Assembly (NCBI RefSeq): GCF_019059575.1
Contig: NW_024881591.1
Location: 992,001-1,056,000 of the forward strand
From: Amphibalanus amphitrite
Lineage: Eukaryota > Arthropoda > Thecostraca > Balanomorpha > Balanidae
Reading direction: 5' to 3'
Length of the DNA: 64,000 nt
Part shown: positions 12,160 to 23,152 of the stretch, one piece after another
Layout of the letters: every line of letters begins with the position of its first letter
How positions within the stretch are numbered: position 1 is the stretch's first letter
Notes under the pieces: generated by a model
The model's database searches: none
Seen by the model: the letters and a program-made list of their open reading frames with translations, nothing else
Told to the model about the DNA's origin: nothing
Translations under genes and position numbers: made by a program

Positions 12160-12721
12160 CACTCCGGACGTGCTGGCGGACTTGCTTGGCGGCGCGTCTC
12201 TCGGCTGCGACTTCGTCCTGGCGCTGGTTTAGTGAGCGGATCCGAAGGTGGACCCGCGTCGTCACCAGCTTCCTCGCGATCCTGGCGTCCAGAGATGGAC
12301 GCTTTACCTGGAGTGCCGCCAGCAGCCTCTGCACGATACCGGACTGACCGTCGACGGTATCACCCATCATCAACCGGAAGATGACCTCGAACTCTTCCAC
12401 GATGGTCATCCAGTTCGGCGATGGCACGGTGAGCCTACCCCGGCTGAGGGCGCGGACCCAGCTGGATGGGACTGAGCTGGGCGGAGCTTGGTCTGTAGTC
12501 TGTCCCAGCCCAGCATCCAGGTGGCGGCACTTGGCCGCGACGAAGCCAGCGACAAACGCAAGGGCCTCCCGTTCCAGGCGCTCGTCTCCAGCTGTCGCAG
12601 ATTCCGACTGGAGAGGCGTGACCTCTTCGTGAGATGAAGATGGAGGAGCGGCTACTGCCTGGTAGGCTCCTTCTGCTTCGTTGTCCTCACGTGCCGCCAG
12701 TTCTTGGTCCGGCTCTTCAAA
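12160..12721 (-). CDS. P-element/THAP9-like transposase, exon 6 (C-terminal region)
   Basis: Follows a CTTTTCCAG acceptor and stays open in phase 0 for 187 codons to AGT G|GTGAGC. It contains the conserved C-terminal features of P/THAP9 transposases: EREALAFVAGFVAAKCR (the family's L-x-Y/F-v-A-G-Y/F motif), SWVRALSRGRLTVPSPNWM, an acidic helix (VEEFEVIFRL) and a basic arginine-rich tail (TRVHLRIRSLNQRQDEV). The family normally ends soon after this point. A short exon 7 spliced at an acceptor near 11355 would stop after a few codons, but that is not certain. About 250 bp of this exon (12209-12459) is duplicated in inverted orientation at 10879-11131. Confidence 0.82.
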
Positions 12722-13022
12722 CTGGAAAAGTTGAGAACTGTCAAAGCTGGAAATGGATGCAATGATAGTACGAATGCCAAATCAGCTATATTTGGCAGTT
12801 GGCACTGCATGCCTAGACATTGCCGTTTTTTGTATGCCTGCACGATTATGCATAAAATGAGAATCTCTACTATAAACTTAAAATATTACTTTAAAGCAGT
12901 GCTTAATAATAAGATAGAATCATATGATCCTCTATTTGCAAAATTTCATACGTTCCAAGGGCGTGGAGGATAGTAGACATGTAGCAATTCAGGCAGTGCC
13001 CCCAGCTGGTAGGTCTAAGTAC

Positions 13023-13679
13023 CTGAATGAGCAGGCCCTCCAGGGCCTCGTTGGAGACGCACGGGAGCTGCTGCGGTGCGCGGCTCGTCGACATTAAGTC
13101 GCTGGGTTCCAGCTGCAGTACTGCTCGACCGCTGGAAGCAGCCACCTGTGGAGCCGGCGCCATTAGCAGCACTTTCAGGCGGGAGCGCACTTCTACCGCG
13201 TTGGGCGTGGTATTCGCTCCACCCAGGCTCCGGATCTGCGAAAAGCAGTTCTCTAAGCAATCTTGGTTCAGGTGGCTGGTCAGGACAAACTGCAGCTCGG
13301 GCACAGTACGATGGAGCTCTTCGTACAGCCCACGGAGAGATACTGTGGTTCGTAGCATTCCCTGCTGGAACGGCAGCATGCTCCGATGACCGTTGGGGTG
13401 CTTTGCAGACGTTTTACGAGTGTCGGAGATCAGAGACGTCATCTTGTCCAGGGCCCGGTCCTGGACCGCTTTGATTTCAGCAGTCCTCCCATAGGCGGAC
13501 CGCTCGATTGTGGCGTCGAACTGACTCCGGCTGTTCAAAACGTCAAACCACGCATTGGCCGTCAAGACAGCCTCGGCCTGTGGTTGGCGGCGCGGCAGCA
13601 GCTCCTTGATGGCGGTGCCCACCGTGTGCGAAAAGAGCTGCGTGGCCAGCCGGACCCGCTGGCTCACCTGACCGGTGCC
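13023..13679 (-). CDS. P-element/THAP9-like transposase, exon 5 (catalytic Glu)
   Basis: 219 codons, phase 0 at both ends: acceptor TTTTGCAG|GGC and donor CAG|GTACTT. It begins GTGQVSQRVRLATQLFSHTV, a segment typical of the all-helical insertion of P transposases, and later carries HLNQDCLENCFSQIRSLGG. In Drosophila P transposase and THAP9 the Glu of the matching LEN motif is the third catalytic acidic residue, and it is present here (about residue 622 of the assembled protein). No stop or frameshift is seen. The exon end, EALEGLLIQ, joins FEEPDQELAA of exon 6. Confidence 0.88.
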
Positions 13680-13965
13680 CTGCAAAACAATGTTGACAAC
13701 ATATTATTGCATTTTCACGTTACAAGCAATAATATGTGCTATAAGGTCGTGTTAGTGGAAAGGGAAAACGTGGGTGTTGTGCGTCGTGTTGGTTCGCACC
13801 AGCAAAGTTTATTTTTCACTGATCGTACCACCTCACTTATTTAAAATTTAACAATAAAAAATGCGGTGAGGCTGCTAAGAGGCTGCTGGCGGAACTCCAG
13901 GTGAAGCGTCAATCTATGCAGTACTTCTGCGAGCAAATGCATGTTTTCACTGATCGTTCCACCTT

Positions 13966-14021
13966 CCAACCAACCAACCAACCAACCAACCAAACAAACA
14001 AACAAACAAACAAACAAACAA
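13966..14021 (+). repeat. (CCAA)n-(CAAA)n microsatellite
   Basis: A run of CCAA units passes into CAAA units without interruption, inside the intron between transposase exons 4 and 5. Confidence 0.97.
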
Positions 14022-14437
14022 AAGCAAAGCGGCGAATACTACATCAGTTTTGCCACAGAGGAGTCAAAACACATAGCTGCACAGGGCCGCTGTCTGAAGC
14101 AGCTAAGTTGGCGGTAATGTTCGGTAGTCACAGCGTTCCCTAAAGCAGTTCTTAAATGCTATATTAAAAGCTCGACAATGTGTCAAAGAAACCACGTTTA
14201 GCCCGCAGCAAGACACCAGCTGAGCGACAAACGAAGGAGCGAGACAGCCTGCACGTCGTAAAGCACGAAGCGAGACATCCAAATGACAGTGCAGGGTGGT
14301 GGCCAGTGCAGGGCACCCTCTAGCCGGTCCACTCTGGTAGTTGCAAAACGGTTGGAAGATCTCTGATGAGATCTAGAAGCTTAAAAACATCGATCGAAAT
14401 AGCATTTACCTCGTCTGAAACGTCTGAAAATACTTAC

Positions 14438-14636
14438 CTGAACATGAAGGTTCGTCAACTTGTGGGCGACCCGCAGCTCGGCACGATCCAGCTCGAGCAG
14501 CTCCAGGAAGGTACCTCGACCCAGCAGTGCTCGACCGCCGCGACCATCGGGTATCAGGAGTCCTCCGTCGTCCGCGACCGTGTGCACCCGCATCAGTTTG
14601 ATCAGGTGCGGGGCGTCGGCGAACACCCACACCCTC
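14438..14636 (-). CDS. P-element/THAP9-like transposase, exon 4
   Basis: 199 nt from acceptor TTTATCCAAG to donor CAG|GTAAGT. One base completes an Arg codon from exon 3, then 66 codons. It begins RVWVFADAPHLIKLMRVHTV; the FADAPHLIK stretch is highly characteristic of P/THAP9 transposases, just before the insertion domain. It ends AHKLTNLHVQ in phase 0, matching exon 5. No defect is seen. Confidence 0.9.
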
Positions 14637-14639
14637 CTT

Positions 14640-15861
14640 GGATAAAAGGAATGGACGGGACAAGCAGGATTAGGATCAGGAAAGCTCCTCCAAACGTTAT
14701 TGGGAAGTTGCCTTTACCATCACACTCATGGAGAGGGTAGGGGGAGTGTCAAACGGATCTCTCCCTCGTTTTTTTCACGAATAGCTGGCTCAAAAAGCGG
14801 TTAAAATAAAAAAGTTAATGAAATGGCATGAAAGTGATGTCGCTCGGTTCAGAAAGAGCCAAAACGAATATCTACCAAATTTCATCGAAAAATATTCACC
14901 GGTTTTCAAGACATTGGACTTTTACGTTTGTTTACTTTTTGGGATCTCCGCTGTTCCTAGTGACTTTATTTGAAAGTGCGGCACTTGTTGCGCGCAAAGC
15001 AGCGTATACCATCGCGTGCTACCAAATGTTTTAGTAAAAGATTTGAAATCTTTAGATCTGCGCTGACGTCACACATTCAGAGGGAGCATTCTAATGCATT
15101 AGCCCCTCTGAATCCAAGTGCTGCAACTTTGAAATTAGATATTTTCGATTTGAGGCATTGCTCGATCTTGTGAGTGCTCAAACCGGTAAGTGCAAGCCAG
15201 GGACCCCATTTTGGCTATCTCAACTCAAAACTAATGTTAGAGTGGGATCAGGGATGGTCACTTTAACCGGGTCACGGGCAGCAGGCTCACTTTGTATGCA
15301 ATACGTGTGAGGATTAAGATTACTGTGAGGCTGGATCTGTGGGAATCGGGGACAAGGCCATGCCGCGAAAACATAATTTATGATTCATAAATTCATAGGA
15401 TGATTTTACTACGCCACTGCACTTGCTTGAAACCTGTTAAGATATTGAAAAGCATCAAATGATCAGTCAGGTATCTGGGATCAATCGACAAAATGGCAAT
15501 GAAATCATACATACAAAGATAACAATTTTAAGATCCTTATGAACAAGATTCATTTATGTTTTATACTGATGCGGACACACACGTTAACGACAAGGGTGTC
15601 CATGAATATGTCTGAAAGTTGCCTCCAACAACACTTATCTCAATGCTGTATGGTTCAGTGGGGGTGGTGGAGCGAAACACATCGGTCACCGACAGCATTA
15701 AATGGCTTATTGATCACGAAGCTACTACATTTTCATGCATCATAAAAATAATTTTCGTAATAAACTACGACAATTGTAACTGTTTAACATTGTTATTGCA
15801 GTACAAGCCAAAATTGATTCTGGATCTACAGAGGAGATTCAAGTTGGCACTAATGAAATAC
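14640..15861. other. Transposase intron 3, no further feature supported
   Basis: AT-rich intron between transposase exons 3 and 4. Around 15210-15280 it contains TTGGCTATCTCAA and a GGTCACTTTAACC stretch resembling the right end of the MITE at 3693-4210, but I could not find a matching left end. Confidence 0.4.
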
Positions 15862-16692
15862 CTGGTATCGTCCACGGGGTTGATGATCCACGTCCGGTCG
15901 GCGCAGATGCCGGAGGAGCGCCACATCCCCTCGTTTGCTCCGCCCATGTCGCTGACGACCGCTGTCACCCTCAGACCCAGCGACTCCAGCACGGAGATGA
16001 CGCTGTTCAGCTTCTGATTAGTCATAGGAGAGTCGATCTCGTAGAATAGTGGCTGCTTCCATGCAGCACAGAGTCCACGAACCATCAGAAGCTGCAGTTT
16101 AGATCCTTGAAGGATTTGATCGGCTGATGCGTCGTAGCAGTATCGGCTGCTCAGTGCCATCTCGTCGAAGGACACTACACATAGACGCTCCAAGGCGCCC
16201 ATACCTTGGACTGCTGCCCTCAGTACGGCGAGAGCTGCCTCTATTACTCCGGGCGTCACGCGGAAGCCGCGGATCCAGCGAGACAGGGTCGCAGCGGAAG
16301 GAAGAGGCAGGTGCATCACTTGTTGCACATACTCGTAGGCCTTTCGGCTCCTGCACCGCAGTCCAAGTGCCCGAGAGATGTCCTCTGCTGTCCACTGCAC
16401 TCTGTGACCCGACTGGACAGTCGAGACCTGCTTTTCCGTGACGACTCCCAATCTGAGCAGTTTCTGGAGCTTGTGCGCCTTCCGCTCAGCCACTCGCAGC
16501 TTCCGCAGAAGCATCTGTCTCTCTTGCCGCCACTGCCGCTTCTGTTTCTCCATGCGCAGCTTCAAACGCCGATTTTGCTGGCTCAACTTCTGCACTTCCT
16601 CCAGGGGAGACAGATACTGGACCTCGCCAGCCGGCAAATCCGTAGCTGCAGGAGACCACTCCATCTGGTTCGAAGCATCCAGTGAGATAGAT
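15862..16692 (-). CDS. P-element/THAP9-like transposase, exon 3 (coiled coil and RNase H-like core)
   Basis: 831 nt from acceptor CTTCCCACAG to donor ACCAG|GTATTT, phase 2 on both sides. Residues about 165-215 of the assembled protein (SPLEEVQKLSQQNRRLKLRM and following) form a basic coiled coil, as in P transposase where it mediates multimerisation. The RNase H-like fold follows: CVVSFDEM carries the first catalytic Asp (about residue 312), MVRGLCAAWKQPLFYEID is the conserved central strand, and VTAVVSDMGGAN carries the second catalytic Asp (about residue 384). The spacing fits the family. An alternative acceptor 45 bases upstream would change the frame and is rejected. Confidence 0.9.
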
Positions 16693-16805
16693 CTGTGGGA
16701 AGGAAATAGAGCATTAGTATTTTCTTGCATCTGAAATAAAAAAAATGAACAGCGCGCTTCATTTTCAGGGTGAATTATCATCACGGTTAAGCTGAAAATT
16801 AATAA

Positions 16806-17255
16806 TTGACCCAGCAGGCGGTGGGCCTCCGGGCCACCTTACGAGCGGGGGTGGGACTTTTTTGCCTCCCCCATATCTCCGAAACTACTGGATGGATCTG
16901 CAAAATCAAACAGCGTGCTTTAGCCCTGTCTAATTTTTCGGGGGAAATCCAATTTTATTGACCTTGGGGTTACCGATGATGTCACAGGTCAGGTCAAAAA
17001 TAAAATGTTCAATAAAAATAAACTGTTCACGGGTCTTCTTGGGAATGCAATATAACATCAAGTAAAATGCATTTAATCGAAAATCAGCGATAGGGCGCCA
17101 GTTTCCTAGTGCATATATTGCTATGAGAGGTCACTGATAATACCACCTCAGGTCACAGGTCAGGTCACCAAGAGTCAAAACAATATGAACTCAATTTTAC
17201 TATGGCCATGTAAGAAAATGCCCCCCGGCCCCACTCCCCCTGCCTGGAAGGTTAA
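16806..17255. mobile_element. TTAA G-hairpin element, diverged short copy (copy D), nested in the P-like element
   Basis: Homologous to the left half of the copy at 32803-33982: CCATATCTCCGAAACTACTGG, a TTTTATTGACC stretch, CACAGGTCAGGTCA, and the same order of motifs. Its left end is degraded (TTGACCCAGCAGG instead of TTAACCCGCG) and its right end is a C-rich block followed by TTAA. It contains about seven AGGTCA/TGACCT hexamers in 450 bp. It lies in the transposase intron between exons 2 and 3, so it inserted after the P-like element arrived or travelled with it. Confidence 0.75.
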
Positions 17256-17354
17256 GGAATAGTCTTCTTCAGAGTAATGTAAAGCAATAGAATAAATATA
17301 AGTTCAGAGTTGCACAACTGTGAGCTAATGTCAGCTAGCGTCAGCTAACGTGAA

Positions 17355-17415
17355 CATTACGTCAGCTCGCGCAATTTGATAGCCGCGTGCTGCTATCACC
17401 GGTGAAACAGGGCCC
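17355..17415 (-). repeat. Solo end of the MITE at 17555-17855, in inverted orientation
   Basis: The segment CATTACGTCAGCTCGCGCAA... to ...CACCGGTGAAACAGGGCCC is the reverse complement of 17555-17615 with few changes. It forms an inverted repeat with a 140-bp spacer. It is either a truncated second copy or part of a larger foldback. Confidence 0.82.
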
Positions 17416-17554
17416 AGGTTTAGAGCCTTGCCCACAGTTTCCACTCAAGTGATTCAGAGGTAAGCTTAGTCTGAGTCTGATTGCAACATCATTCTCAAAG
17501 CTAGCATCTGAGTGTATTCAGTCTCTATCAAAACTACTGATTGCTGGAACCCTT

Positions 17555-17855
17555 GGCCCTGTTTCACCGGTGATAGCAGCACGCTACCTACTATCAAATT
17601 GCACGAGCTGACGTAATGTGATGAGGTCACACTAATGACGTTTCGTGCAATCCGTGAGCTTCGTTTGGACCAGAGTTGCTGTCTCGTTGAATTGCGTTTG
17701 ATACATTTGTTTGATCGCATGGCCGTGAAGATGCTAGCAGCAATATTTGATGACATCACACAGATTGACTGAGTCATGCTTTGTTGATGTTTCCATGGAA
17801 ACCCAATTTGACACGTGTAATAGCAGCGTGCTGCTATCACTGGTGAAACAGGGCC
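17555..17855. mobile_element. About 300-bp MITE with GGCCCTGTTTCACC terminal inverted repeats
   Basis: Left end GGCCCTGTTTCACCGGTGAT continues through AGCAGCACGCT. The right end is its complement with one change (CCAGTGAT). Arms are about 30 bp. CTT abuts both ends, so a 3-bp target duplication is possible. The interior has no transposase. It lies in the transposase intron between exons 2 and 3. Confidence 0.82.
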
Positions 17856-17914
17856 CTTGTATTGACAGTTCAAGCACCTAACAAAGAAAATATCAAATTC
17901 AATTATCTCCTCAC

Positions 17915-18028
17915 CTTGATCTATCACTCAGAGATGAGGACGCTCCCTCAGTGTTGATGATGTCCTGCGCAAGGGACTTCATCTGTCGGCGATCACTCCT
18001 TGAAGCCCGAGTGCTTTGTTGCGCCGGT
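17915..18028 (-). CDS. P-element/THAP9-like transposase, exon 2
   Basis: 114 nt between acceptor TGTTTTCACAG and donor TCAAG|GTGAGG, phase 2 in and phase 2 out, fitting both neighbours. Translated in that phase it is open: PAQQSTRASRSDRRQMKSLA then QDIINTEGASSSLSDRS. It is a polar, low-complexity linker between the THAP finger and the coiled coil, as expected at this place. It has no motif of its own, so the call rests on splice sites and phase. Confidence 0.7.
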
Positions 18029-18376
18029 CTGTGAAAACACCATTTACATCAACATTCAAATAGGGCACAACTTCAGTGAGCTGCTTTGAGCATTGGTGAC
18101 TGATGCACAGATTATATTGATATGCAAAATGTTTCAAGTATCATGCAAATATGTCGGTAGCGGTACCTAACTTGGTACCTACCTGCTTACTAGCAACCTA
18201 ATTTACAAATTAATGTGTCATGGTACATATCTGACAAGCGCACACAGTCACAGTGCAAATCCAAAAGCAAATATAAATTTGTTACAATTTCCATCACAAT
18301 AAGAAAGATTCGAATTAGTACATTACCAACTGAATAGTTGGCATTCATATCAAATCCATTAAAATGAAATACATAC

Positions 18377-18670
18377 CCCGAAGACCCAGCACTGCGCAGA
18401 TTCTGTGTTGGAACCGCATCAGTCTTCAGACATGGGCTCACACCTGGCATCAGGGATGCTTTCACAAGGTAGGAAGGATCATAATCTGAATCAAGAAAGT
18501 GGTCTGAGCAAATCCTTGCCTGCAACACATTTATAGGATCCTGCCTCGAACATCTATGCACCCAGGTCGCACATGTGGCTGGATCCTTCGGGAACCGAAA
18601 AAAACGATTTTGTGCAGAACTTGCCAGTCCTTCGGTAACTTCGGCATGTAGCCACCGCACAGTACGACAT
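18377..18670 (-). pseudogene. P-element/THAP9-like transposase, exon 1 (THAP zinc finger) with a homopolymer frameshift
   Basis: The start ATG at 18670 opens MSYCAVATCRSYRRTG, the first half of a C2CH THAP finger (C-x4-C). The second half, RFFRFPKDPATCATWVHRCS and ARICSDHF (the C-x2-H pair), lies in another frame. The frames meet in a run of seven T residues (- strand; plus-strand A run 18598-18604), and one base too many explains the shift. The exon ends SSG|GTATGT in phase 2. THAP fingers bind the element's DNA ends. The break may be a real inactivating mutation or a sequencing error in the homopolymer. Everything else in the exon is intact. Confidence 0.85.
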
Positions 18671-19059
18671 CCTGAATCAAGTCCTGAATCATTCAATCAA
18701 TTTAAGTTTCAATGGTTTCAAACAATCAACTCGAGGGTACAACCAAGGTACAACACAAGCAAGAAACAGGAAATGAACTTGTTTACAACCGTGAGTCCGT
18801 GACCCTCAAAATCGAATTCAAGGCCAAATTTGCGGGGAAGGCCAGCTGAGAAGTGTCCGGTCCGCTGACGTCACGGGTAATGTTAAAGATCCGGGTGCCC
18901 GGCAAATAGGAAAGCTCGGGATGACAGCCCCCTGGACTGAACATGGCGGGCGCAGAGGGGCGCACAAAATGGCGAACTTTTTCAATTAACTAAGGTCTTT
19001 GTAATGCTACAACAAAAAGGGTAGTAAGAAAACTAAGATTGTAAGTTACAACATGCGTT

Positions 19060-19320
19060 TGATTTGTTAATTAACACGTTACTCAGAAAAAAGGCAAAGA
19101 AAGCATAAACAAACATGTTTGTCAAATAACACGGCATGGTTTGCACGGATAATATTTGTCGGCTTACAATGATGTTAGCTTTTCTACGTGGATGAAATGG
19201 ATGTGGTGTAAGGTTGCAAACATATGTGTTATCTGACCCGTTTTTTGCAACAACGTGTGTTTTTATACTAGATTTTGCTTGAAGAATTAACTAACTGGTT
19301 TGTTAGCATTTTTTACAGTG
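19060..19320. repeat. Subterminal repeat region, 5' end of the P-like element
   Basis: Contains TAACACG, CACGTTAC, TAACACGG, ATGTGTTATC and ACGTGTGTTTT variants, the counterpart of the array at 8300-8700, then the terminal repeat ending TTTTTTACAGTG. The density is lower than at the other end, so the two ends are not equivalent. Confidence 0.65.
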
Positions 19321-20945
19321 TGTGGGATCCCAGATCGGGCGGAATGGCGGGCAAAAAGGTCCGAAATTGCAGTCAGGCAGCCTATTGCACTTATGCAGTG
19401 ATCGTATAACTTATTGATCTATCTGTCCCGCGATATGGGTAGAGGCTATCAGCCAAGCATGTGAAAACCGGTGCTATACCAATATGAGCAACCATCATTG
19501 GCAACTAACTGCTGTATCGTTGTTACTGCCCGTGAGCACTGAGCTCACTGGTCCGTATTGTATAGCGGTGTCAGCTCACTCAGCTCGGCCGGCGCTACCG
19601 CTCGGTGTACCGCCGAGCCGCGTGCAACATCGAACCGGACCGCACAGCACTGCAGCGTGCGGCACCAAGGAAAGCCGGCAGTTAATGCCGGTGGCCGCCG
19701 ACCGTAAACTCTGCCGGCTGCAGTCGGCATGCCCGATAACACCTATTACCATCATCGGCCTCGTCATCGTCAGAGTCATAAAGCCAACTCTGGGCTGCAG
19801 TGCAATCTAAACGCCTTCTGAACGGCGTGACGCTTGAAGAAGCGTTAGAGAAGGGCTTAGCTTTTAATTTGATAATTTAATGTCGTTAAAGCCACTGAAG
19901 CTGGCTGTAACCGGATAGTGGCACATGGCTCGTTTCTTGATGTCTGCTTGCTATGGTACCGCTTTAAAATCGGCCCGGCGTGGTGGTATGAGCAACTTGG
20001 GCAACCATCTCAGTGTTTTATAGGAAACACGATGGTACGATCTAAGCTCTGCACGTTGTATATTGCCAACGATTTCTGAGCTTGGATTGCTGATGTTGCA
20101 TCACAAACACATGCAGTACCCACACACAGCGCACAGATTTCGCCGCTGCACGTTTCACAACCGGTGAGTGCATCCTTCTAGCCGAGTGCTGAGTGGCTTT
20201 TAACGAGAGCTCGTGACAACTCCCGCAGTCCAAGTCGGATAAACTTTTCCGCCCGGTTTCACATCAACGCCAGTCAGCCGGGCCGGACTGGCTGAAATGG
20301 CAGACTTGAGACTTCAGAGTGCGTCTCTAGCCTCTATCCAGGAGTCTAGTTGCTAGTTTACTTACTAGGAGTCTGCTTGCTAGTGTTTACGTTTTGGGTT
20401 TCGGTCACGGACGGACACGGCCAGCGCCTTGACCCGCGAACTCTCCATCGGGCCAAACTCTGTCCGCACGCCGCGACCTCAATGTCAGCCGGTTTTTATG
20501 GGGGAGAGGAACTGCCGGAGAGGCAAGGCGGCTCTCTCGGAGAGGAAGTGTCGGAGAGTCGTGGCGGTTTTCTTGGAGATGAAGCTGACCTGCGCCGTCG
20601 ACGAGGATGGTGTTGAAACTCTGAAACTGATGCTGAACTTGCAAGAGATCAGGGAGAGTCTGCAGGTCCTAGTCTGAACATTTTCTAATTTTTATATCTC
20701 CCCAGAAACTCATTTTAGCCCTTACGGATTTCTGACCTTCACCAGCCACCCACGAGTTGAGGAAGAGTCTCCAGTTCACCCCACTGGCCATTGTGGCGCT
20801 CCTATGGCCAAAGTGAAGCGCTGATCCCCGACGTCGTGTCATGTTTTGCCGTACCACAACTGGATCTCACGACGGTGCGCAATGTCTAGAGTGTGGTGCC
20901 GTGAGAGAAGCCCAGTCAACTTTCTCTCTCCCTCTCCCTCTTCCT

Positions 20946-20992
<47 letters not shown>

Positions 20993-22914
20993 ATTTCTTT
21001 ATTTTTACTCAGTTTTATTCCACTCCTTCCTCTCTATAGTGTCTCTTCTTAGGCCTACCTCATTTCACTATGTTGAACAAATCGCCATTTCCTTCCCCTT
21101 TCCTTTATTTTGTTCCTCTCCCACCATTCGCTCCCACTCTCTCCATCTTTCTTCTGGCCGCCGTATCGGCTGCGACGGCGGCGAGGCGCGCCCTATTTGG
21201 GCCCGAAACTTTACCCGCCAAATCTATCGAGCCGGTGTCCGCCTCAGCGAACCGCATCCGAAAAGTTGGCCTCGACCAGAGCCGCCATCAATATAGGGCA
21301 ACTTGTCGGCCGTTAGGAGCACATTGACGGTGCCGAGAACGCCCCCGATGGTCTCTGCGGGGAACAGAAGGTCACTGGCGGCTCACAGCCGGTCAGATTT
21401 AATCAGTGGGTTCTTTAGTGATATAGGTATGCATGTCGTGGGGTAGGTAGAAACCGGCCTGTCATTTGTTTTCGATGAACTATCGACAACAGGATTAGTT
21501 TGTTTGGATGATAAAGTGCCGTTCCTACAGTTATCTCTTGACGCTCTCTAAGTCTTGTTTGTTGGTCGTTAAATCTTATCATCTGGATGATAAAGCAGCT
21601 CATGAGTTTCAGCTACCTACTGTTCTTTAAACTTATGTCTGTAATTTTTCAATTGCTAGAACAAGCCATTATTCACAAACGGTTGAGACATGGCTGCAAG
21701 AGCTCTGTTGTCATCAATATACTTGCAGCATAAACGTCTACCGCTCCTAGCACTCGGTCAATTAATGTCATTACTCACTAAGCATCATTAGCTAATTGCA
21801 AACAAATCAATTTATGTTATTTATCCTAAAAATGTCGTGTTCTGTGTTACTGTGTCCCTGAATCATCCGGTTAGTTGCAACTCTAAAATATATATGCCTG
21901 GAATGATTAAAGTTCATATGGAAAAAAGATCAATCCTATTAGCATAGGTGGCTGATGCCAAATTGTCATTCAGTAGACACTAGACAGTCGGATGTGTTGG
22001 ATGGTGCAACACGTCTACGATAATAGTCCGGAGAATCCGGAGCGGGTTTCTCCGGGCCTGGTCAGGAATAGGACCGGACCCGGACCCTCTCCTGTGCTGC
22101 AGTCGCGTTGAGTGAGCCGGTGTTGTTAATCGGACTGGGTGGCCCGCAGGGGCCGGCGGCCAATCGACATGACTCACCCCTCTCCGCGCCACGGCGGTGA
22201 ATCATGGCTCACTCCTGTTCATCGCAACAGGGCCGCTCGTTTCCGCTTATATCCACCCGCGGCCGTTACATTTGCATTGATCAGCTGTTTGCAGGGGGAA
22301 GTGTCGGCAGTCCAAACACGGCTGTGGCAACAGAATGGCTGCCTCAGTGCGAATATCTACCGCTCAGAATGGAGCAGCGCCAATGGATCGTCGATGTCAT
22401 TTTGTGAAATTGATGGCGGCCGGCCGGTCAGTAATGTCGGTCTCTCGCAGCCATTCTTTCCATGCATCATCGCCGGTGTAATGTGCTAATCCAGAGTTAT
22501 TGATGTCGGCCGTTCCGTGAGCCGGGGATATGAGTTGGCGGCGGCAGCGGGAGGAGGCTGCCGGCGGGGCGGGGCGGACCACCGGTGTATACCGGGGCGT
22601 CACGGTACGGTCCGGCCGGGCCGGTCACGACGGGCGGCCGCCGTGCCGCGCCGGCCCACTTTCCGCCTGTAACCGACCGGTGAGAGCCCGCGGACGGCAG
22701 GCGGTGGTTCGGGGTGGTCCCGACAACGAGACTGCTCCCCGCTGTATCAGCCATCCAACCGAGTGATATATCAATAGCATAAAAACCATACATAAGCCCA
22801 GTTCTGCTGATCACCGATCCAAACAAATCCGTCACACCAATCAGGCCTTTATAAGCTTCACCAGCCAAAAGCGTCACCAGCCACGAAACCTGTAATCGCC
22901 CAACCGAAGCCCAA
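19321..22914. other. Intron segment, no gene recognised
   Basis: Mixed-composition DNA with a pyrimidine microsatellite (20923-20991) and a GC-rich stretch at about 22070-22720. A + strand frame at 20350-20616 begins with a hydrophobic stretch (MLVYLLGVCLLVFTFWVSVT), but no family, splice structure or continuation supports it. I see no RNA gene. Confidence 0.35.
20923..20991 (+). repeat. (CTCTCC)n-(CT)n microsatellite
   Basis: CTCTCC-type units pass into an uninterrupted CT run. Confidence 0.97.
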
Positions 22915-23152
22915 TCAGTCCCACCAGTTCCATAATCCCTGCAATCCCACCGATCCCACCAACTCCACCAACCCCACCAAAATCCTACCAACCCCACCAA
23001 TCCCATGAATCCCACCAAATGCCGCTAAACCCACCACTCCCATCAATCTCACCAGTCCCACCTATCCCACCAATCCCACCAACCTCACCCATCCCACCAG
23101 CCCCACCAATCCGTCCTATCCCACCAATCCCACCAATCCCACCAATCGGCTG
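22915..23152 (+). repeat. 9-bp minisatellite (CCCACCAAT)n
   Basis: More than twenty degenerate units of CCCACCAAT and close variants (CCCACCAAC, CCCATGAAT, CCTACCAAC). The Pro-rich or Gly-rich frames across it are products of the repeat. Confidence 0.93.

Larger units (their letters stand above)
8300..19320 (-). mobile_element. P-element/THAP9-like DNA transposon, nearly complete, 11.0 kb
   Basis: The ends are CACTGTAAAAAA... at 8300 and ...TTTTTTACAGTG at 19320. The terminal inverted repeats are imperfect over about 34 bp; both arms include AGTTAGTTA. P-superfamily elements also begin with CA. Both ends carry subterminal GTGTTA/TAACAC motifs. Between them, on the - strand, lies a spliced P-type transposase gene (exons listed separately: 18377-18670, 17915-18028, 15862-16692, 14438-14636, 13023-13679, 12160-12721). 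Phases agree at every assigned junction and give about 885 codons, close to THAP9-type proteins. Defects are one homopolymer frameshift in the THAP exon and no convincing 8-bp target duplication (flanks AGATGGTG and TGTGGGAT). Nested within it are a TTAA element, a hAT-like MITE and several repeats. Confidence 0.85.

Noticed and set aside
14640-15280. A second copy of the MITE at 3693-4210 in transposase intron 3
   Set aside because: Only a right-end-like stretch (GGCTATCTCAA and GGTCACTTTAACC) was seen; no matching left end was found.
20350-20616. Small secreted protein starting with a hydrophobic signal-like stretch
   Set aside because: No family resemblance, no upstream promoter or splice support, and the downstream part reads equally well in other frames.
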